Below the pieces are notes generated by a model, which was not told the origin of the DNA, did not search any database, and was given only the letters and a program-made list of their open reading frames with translations. A stretch of DNA of 8,696 nt from an uncultured Collinsella sp. (GTDB lineage: Bacteria > Actinomycetota > Coriobacteriia > Coriobacteriales > Coriobacteriaceae): positions 1 through 8,696 of the forward strand of contig CABUAL010000062.1 in NCBI GenBank assembly GCA_902489515.1. Direction: 5' to 3'. Shown here in pieces: positions 5,559 through 8,696 of this stretch (its first letter is position 1; each line of letters starts with the position of its first letter). A program made the translations under genes and the position numbers.

Positions 5559-6770
5559 TTAAAGAGAGAATAGGCGTGCAGTGACCGTCTCTGGTATACC
5601 CTGGCTGTTGCGCACCGTGGCGTACGTAAGGAATGAGTCCGATTTTCCCGCCGTAGCTGGATAATCGCCATACTCCAAAGCGCGGTCGGGCGACAGCAGC
5701 GAGCCATAGGTCTTGGCAGAGGTGTCGATCAGGAAATGCGACGCCTGTACCTTAACAAGGTATTTATTCTTCTTGCCAGCCGCACATGCGAGCGGCTCGC
5801 GTGACAGGAAGAGGTACGGCCCTCCCTCATTACCGATATACGTGCCCATATTGCCCAGGCTGCCCACGCCACTATAGGCCGCCTCGATAGAAAACACGAA
5901 GGTATCGCCCATATATACGGCCTCGAAAGGCGAAACTGACGAAGGGAGGACCAACTGGGCACGCTTGGTGTTGTTGCCGTCGGTCAGATCGATTGCCGTT
6001 ATGCCGTAGTAGACGCCCTCGTCGTTGCGGACACGCGGCGAGATGGTCAAAATGCCGTCGCTCGCGCGCGGGGCCGATGCAAAGCGGCCCGTCGATTTCC
6101 AAATTACCTCGGCCTTGGATTCATCAAGCGAGCGACGATAGCAAAACGAATCACTACTCGTTTTATTGCCGCCTGCCGAAGGCATTTTATACCAGATGAC
6201 CGATGACCCGAACGCCGTAAACAGGGGCGGATCATAGTCCTTGCCACCTCGATCGAGCTCAACCACGTCGCCAGAGAGCGAAGCGCCCGACAGATTTTGA
6301 GCGTAGAGCTTCCACGATGAATTGGCAAAGTTCATCTCAACCCACGCGAATACGCCGTCGCCGGCACGGACATCGTAGAATGCATATCCCGTGCCCTCGA
6401 TAGGATCCTCGATTAATGTGGTAAGCGAGCCATCACCCAGGTTGAGCACACCGAGTGTGTTGGCGTGCAGCGCCGATGCGGGCGCCATCATCGCCGCGGC
6501 GTAATCGCCGTCGCAGTAGTACAGCAGCGTACCCAGAGGCAGCGTCCACGACGCCGCCGGCTCAAGATCGATGTCGACTGCCTCGTACTCATCCGTAATC
6601 GAGATGATCTTGGAATCGTCCTTGATAACCTGCGGCTCGCCGGCGGCATCATCGCTGGTGCCCGTTTTTTTCGAGCATCCGGCAAGCACCGTGGCAGCGC
6701 CCGCGGCAGCCCCACCGAGTACAAAGCCGCGACGCGATATTCCGTTCTTGATGTGATCGGCGATACCCAT
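5559..6770 (-). CDS. Tat-exported lipoprotein of unknown function, possible beta-propeller
   Basis: A 403-aa predicted lipoprotein. The N-terminus has a twin-arginine motif (SRRGFVL, R13/R14), a hydrophobic Ala/Gly stretch (about 16-30) and a lipobox LAGC with C32. It should therefore be exported folded by Tat and lipid-anchored outside the membrane. A polar linker follows (33-55). The remainder has no motif I recognise. It shows recurring units of hydrophobic strands, Asp/Gly turns and aromatics (for example about 138-168, 188-225, 238-275, 288-345), suggesting beta-propeller blades, an inference from pattern only. The start ATG overlaps the TSCPD stop by one base (TAATG). The ribosome site is weak (GAG at 6781-6779), so translation probably depends on coupling. 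It lies upstream of a two-component system and could belong to its sensory circuit. Enzymatic residues are not evident. Confidence 0.88.
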   Translation of the reverse strand: MGIADHIKNGISRRGFVLGGAAAGAATVLAGCSKKTGTSDDAAGEPQVIKDDSKIISITDEYEAVDIDLEPAASWTLPLGTLLYYCDGDYAAAMMAPASALHANTLGVLNLGDGSLTTLIEDPIEGTGYAFYDVRAGDGVFAWVEMNFANSSWKLYAQNLSGASLSGDVVELDRGGKDYDPPLFTAFGSSVIWYKMPSAGGNKTSSDSFCYRRSLDESKAEVIWKSTGRFASAPRASDGILTISPRVRNDEGVYYGITAIDLTDGNNTKRAQLVLPSSVSPFEAVYMGDTFVFSIEAAYSGVGSLGNMGTYIGNEGGPYLFLSREPLACAAGKKNKYLVKVQASHFLIDTSAKTYGSLLSPDRALEYGDYPATAGKSDSFLTYATVRNSQGIPETVTARLFSL

Positions 6771-7033
6771 TAGGCGATCTCGGTGCGAGCGGCCTCGATA
6801 GCGCGTGTAAGCTGGTCGGCGCAGGAGGTCTTTTTCATACCGCAGGTATTACCGGCGAGAACCTCGATTACGCGATCGGCAGGAGCGCCCTCGACCAGCT
6901 TGGAGATAGCCTTGAGATTGCCGTCGCAGCCGCCGGTAAACTCAACGCCCATCACCTTGTTGCCGTCATCGGAAAGATCAAGGTGAATATTGCGAGCACA
7001 CACGCCCTGAGGCTTGTAATCAAACGAAATCAT
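6770..7033 (-). CDS. TSCPD domain-containing four-cysteine protein (TIGR03905-like)
   Basis: An 87-aa cytosolic protein that is almost entirely one TSCPD domain. Four Cys are placed as in the four-Cys subfamily: C12 (KPQGVCAR), C36 (FTGGCDGNLKAISKLVEG), C64 (NTCGMKKT) and C71 (TSCADQL, here TSCAD instead of TSCPD). TSCPD domains also occur at the C-terminus of B12-dependent ribonucleotide reductases, where the cysteines are thought to bind metal or take part in redox. For the stand-alone form no function is established to my knowledge. The start is secure: GAGAGGGG ends five bases before the ATG. Its stop overlaps the start of the lipoprotein gene, so the pair is one operon with this gene first. 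Length and sequence look complete and intact. Confidence 0.93.
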   Translation of the reverse strand: MISFDYKPQGVCARNIHLDLSDDGNKVMGVEFTGGCDGNLKAISKLVEGAPADRVIEVLAGNTCGMKKTSCADQLTRAIEAARTEIA

Positions 7034-7067
7034 GCGATCCCCTCTCAGAATGTTATTCGAGACGACT

Positions 7068-7094
7068 ATTATCCCCGTCTTTCCCTAAATGCAA
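7068..7094 (-). promoter_or_regulatory. possible promoter of the TSCPD-lipoprotein unit
   Basis: GATAAT (7073-7068, 5/6 match to a -10) lies 35 bases before the TSCPD start. TTGCAT (7094-7089) lies 15 nt upstream of it, a poor -35 with a short spacer. It falls just after the purB hairpin, the place a new transcript should begin. The -10 is plausible, the -35 weak. Confidence 0.35.
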
Positions 7095-7097
7095 CGA

Positions 7098-7135
7098 GGC
7101 GCTTTGCCGGCAACACACATTACCAGCAAAGCGCC
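7098..7135 (-). terminator. 10-bp perfect hairpin after purB
   Basis: GGCGCTTTGC (7098-7107) and GCAAAGCGCC (7126-7135) form a perfect 10-bp stem with an 18-nt loop. It lies 26 bases beyond the purB stop. On the minus strand it is followed by UCGUUGCAUUU rather than a U run, while a run of five Ts precedes it. It is most likely the purB transcript end, but it is not a classic terminator. Confidence 0.5.
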
Positions 7136-7161
7136 CTAAAAAGCTAACGTTATGCCCGAAC

Positions 7162-8508
7162 CTACTCGAAGCTCAGCTGCTCCAGACGATCAAAGACCGT
7201 GTCGATACGGGTGAGGAAGTCCCATGGATCAAAGATCTCGTCGAGCTTCTCCTGGCTGACGGTGCAGCGCGGGTCGGCCTCGAGACGCTCCTTAAAGGTG
7301 GGGCCGGAGACACAATCCTGTACCTCGTGCCAGGTTGCCATGGCGTTCTCCTGCACAATGGCGTACGCGTCCTCGCGGGTGATGCCCGTATCGACGAGGG
7401 CGAGCAGCACCTTGGAGGAGAAGATGAGGCCGCGGGTCTTATTGAGGTTGGCCATCATGCGGGCAGGGTACAGCTGCAGGCCGTCGATAACGCGGATGAG
7501 GCACTGGAACATGTGGTCGAGGGCGATGAAGCTATCGGCCTGGGCGACGCGCTCGGCAGAGGAGTGCGAAATGTCACGCTCGTGCCACAGGGCGACGTTA
7601 TCGAAGGCAACCTGGGCGTTGGACTTCACGACGCGCGACAGACCGCAGACTTTCTCCATGGTGATGGGGTTGCGCTTGTGCGGCATGGCGGAGCTGCCCT
7701 TTTGACCCTTACGGAACGGTTCCTCGGCCTCGAGTGTATCGGTCTTCTGCAGATTGCGAACCTCGGTAGCAATGCGCTCACAGGTGGCCGCGGTGGTGGC
7801 GAGAACGCCGGCGAGGTAGGCGTGATGATCGCGGCTAATAACCTGCGTGGACAACGGGTCGTGAACCAGGCCCAGGTGCTCGCAGACGTACTCCTCGACG
7901 AACGGCTCGATGGAGCTGTACGTGCCGACAGCGCCCGAGATAGCACCGAAGGCAACGTTCTTGCGGGCGTCCTCAAGACGATCCAGATCGCGCTTGAGCT
8001 CCCAGGCCCAAGAGCCAAACTTCATGCCAAAGGTCATCGGCTCGGCATGGATGCCATGAGTACGGCCGGCGCAGAGCGTGTTGCGCTCCTCGAAGGCACG
8101 ACGCTTGCAGATCTCGCCGAGTTTCTTGACGTCCTCGATGATCAGGTCGCAGGCCTGGGTGAGCTGGTAGCACAGGGCCGTGTCGCCCAGATCGGAGCTG
8201 GTCATGCCATAGTGAACCCAGCGGCTGGGCTTGGGGTCGCCCTCGGGAACATCGGCATCGATGTACTCCTTCATGTTGGTCAGGAAGGCAATGACGTCGT
8301 GGCGCGTGACTTCCTCGATCTCATCGACCTTCGCCTTCTCAAAGTTGGCATGGTCGCGGATCCACTGGGCCTCGTCTTTGGAAATACCGATCTTACCGAG
8401 CTCCGCCTGGGCCTCGCAGGCCAGAACCTCGATTTCCTGCCAAATGGCGTACTTGTTCTCGAGGGAGAAGATGTGTCCCATCTCCGGGCGGGTATAGCGA
8501 TCGATCAT
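7162..8508 (-). CDS. purB: adenylosuccinate lyase
   Basis: A cytosolic enzyme of the fumarase/aspartase superfamily. It eliminates fumarate from SAICAR (giving AICAR) and from adenylosuccinate (giving AMP). The protein has 448 aa, normal for the family. Motifs in order are RHDV (H69), the TSSDLGDTAL segment (from about 103), GRTHGIHAEPMTFG (H151, H154), a long helical core, and the superfamily signature GSSAMPHKRNP (about 271-281) that holds the mobile catalytic Ser loop. The open frame extends 22 codons upstream to 8574, but that stretch is unlike the family. AAGGAG lies five bases before the ATG at 8508, which gives MIDRYTRPEMGHIF, a typical N-terminus. A -10-like TACAAT upstream would start transcription inside the extension, which also favours the shorter form. 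The next purine enzyme in this window, PurC, is about 4 kb downstream. Confidence 0.97.
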   Translation of the reverse strand: MIDRYTRPEMGHIFSLENKYAIWQEIEVLACEAQAELGKIGISKDEAQWIRDHANFEKAKVDEIEEVTRHDVIAFLTNMKEYIDADVPEGDPKPSRWVHYGMTSSDLGDTALCYQLTQACDLIIEDVKKLGEICKRRAFEERNTLCAGRTHGIHAEPMTFGMKFGSWAWELKRDLDRLEDARKNVAFGAISGAVGTYSSIEPFVEEYVCEHLGLVHDPLSTQVISRDHHAYLAGVLATTAATCERIATEVRNLQKTDTLEAEEPFRKGQKGSSAMPHKRNPITMEKVCGLSRVVKSNAQVAFDNVALWHERDISHSSAERVAQADSFIALDHMFQCLIRVIDGLQLYPARMMANLNKTRGLIFSSKVLLALVDTGITREDAYAIVQENAMATWHEVQDCVSGPTFKERLEADPRCTVSQEKLDEIFDPWDFLTRIDTVFDRLEQLSFE

Positions 8509-8513
8509 AGCGG

Positions 8514-8519
8514 CTCCTT
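8514..8519 (-). promoter_or_regulatory. ribosome binding site fixing the purB start
   Basis: AAGGAG on the minus strand lies 5 nt before the ATG at 8508. The upstream ATG at 8574 has no comparable site. Confidence 0.8.
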
Positions 8520-8552
8520 TTTGGTTATTGGCACGTTGGTCGTAACCCATCC

Positions 8553-8558
8553 ATTGTA
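8553..8558 (-). promoter_or_regulatory. possible purB -10 box
   Basis: TACAAT on the minus strand (5/6 match) would start transcription near 8546, giving a leader of about 40 nt before purB. No good -35 is found at 16-19 nt spacing, so it would need an activator or is coincidental. Confidence 0.3.
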
Positions 8559-8574
8559 CCGTGCGCAGGTGCAA

Positions 8575-8696
8575 GTATGGGCAGCAGGCATTAACCTAAC
8601 ATTTTGGAATTGGAGCGAGCAACGGGACGTCCGCGTATTTGCTTCGCAAATCCGCACCGGCTTCAGGCGCCAGGTAGAAGATGGTAAGAAAAGAAA
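8575..8696. other. region upstream of purB with a palindrome; possible truncated ORF end
   Basis: No complete gene is seen here. A palindrome at 8633-8655 has ATTTGC/GCAAAT around TTC, then one mismatch and three more pairs. On the minus strand one frame is open from the window edge (8694) to a TAG at 8596-8598. Its 32 codons read much like protein (for example APEAGADLRSKYADVPLLAP), so this could be the 3' end of an upstream gene or a repeat that happens to be open. On the plus strand an ATG at 8681 follows AGG (8672-8674) and could begin a divergent gene. The window ends too soon to choose between these. Confidence 0.25.

Noticed and set aside
8509..8574. Upstream ATG extending purB by 22 residues
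   Set aside because: It has no ribosome site and an N-terminus foreign to the family, and the possible -10 box lies downstream of it.
8506..8696. Minus-strand frame open from the window edge to a TGA overlapping the purB ATG
   Set aside because: Its translation is rich in Cys, Thr and Arg with no pattern, and it runs through the purB leader and ribosome site, so the openness looks accidental.
1..8696. CRISPR array, insertion sequence, phage or defence system
   Set aside because: There are no regularly spaced repeats, transposase or integrase motifs, or terminal inverted repeats with target duplications. The gene set is chromosomal housekeeping plus signalling.

Overview
All recognisable genes in this 8.7 kb window lie on the minus strand, so transcription runs from right to left. 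Base composition is fairly GC-rich by eye. The mix of a four-Cys TSCPD protein, a Tat-exported lipoprotein, a long-form PurC, an M29 aminopeptidase and OmpR/HisKA signalling suggests an anaerobic gut actinobacterium of the Coriobacteriia, most likely Collinsella or a close relative. That assignment is inferred from gene content and protein style, not from any search.

Layout in the direction of transcription: (1) 8696-8509 is a region with a small palindrome and a possible -10 box upstream of purB. (2) purB (8508-7162) encodes adenylosuccinate lyase and is followed by a strong hairpin. (3) A two-gene unit holds a small TSCPD-domain protein (7033-6770) and a Tat-signal lipoprotein of unknown function (6770-5559); the stop and start codons overlap by one base. 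(4) A 153-bp gap contains a GC-rich hairpin. (5) A two-component system follows, with an OmpR-type response regulator (5405-4683) and a membrane histidine kinase (4671-3106), closed by a terminator-like hairpin. (6) purC (2996-2109) directly abuts a small two-TM membrane protein gene (2108-1533), and this pair ends at a convincing intrinsic terminator. (7) An M29 aminopeptidase (1443-163) comes next. (8) tRNA-Lys(UUU) (134-59) has a good sigma70-like promoter inside the end of the aminopeptidase gene.

PurC and PurB catalyse consecutive steps of purine synthesis (CAIR to SAICAR, then SAICAR to AICAR), and PurB also makes AMP from adenylosuccinate. Here they are separated by an envelope/signalling block rather than forming a pur operon. 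The kinase, the regulator and the lipoprotein could form an envelope-sensing module, but only adjacency supports this.

Start codons were reassigned for four genes (purB, the regulator, purC and the aminopeptidase) because well-placed Shine-Dalgarno sequences point to starts inside the longest open frame. I see no mobile element, CRISPR array, phage gene or known defence system. The least explained parts are the TSCPD/lipoprotein pair, the membrane protein coupled to purC, and the palindromic sequence at the right edge.
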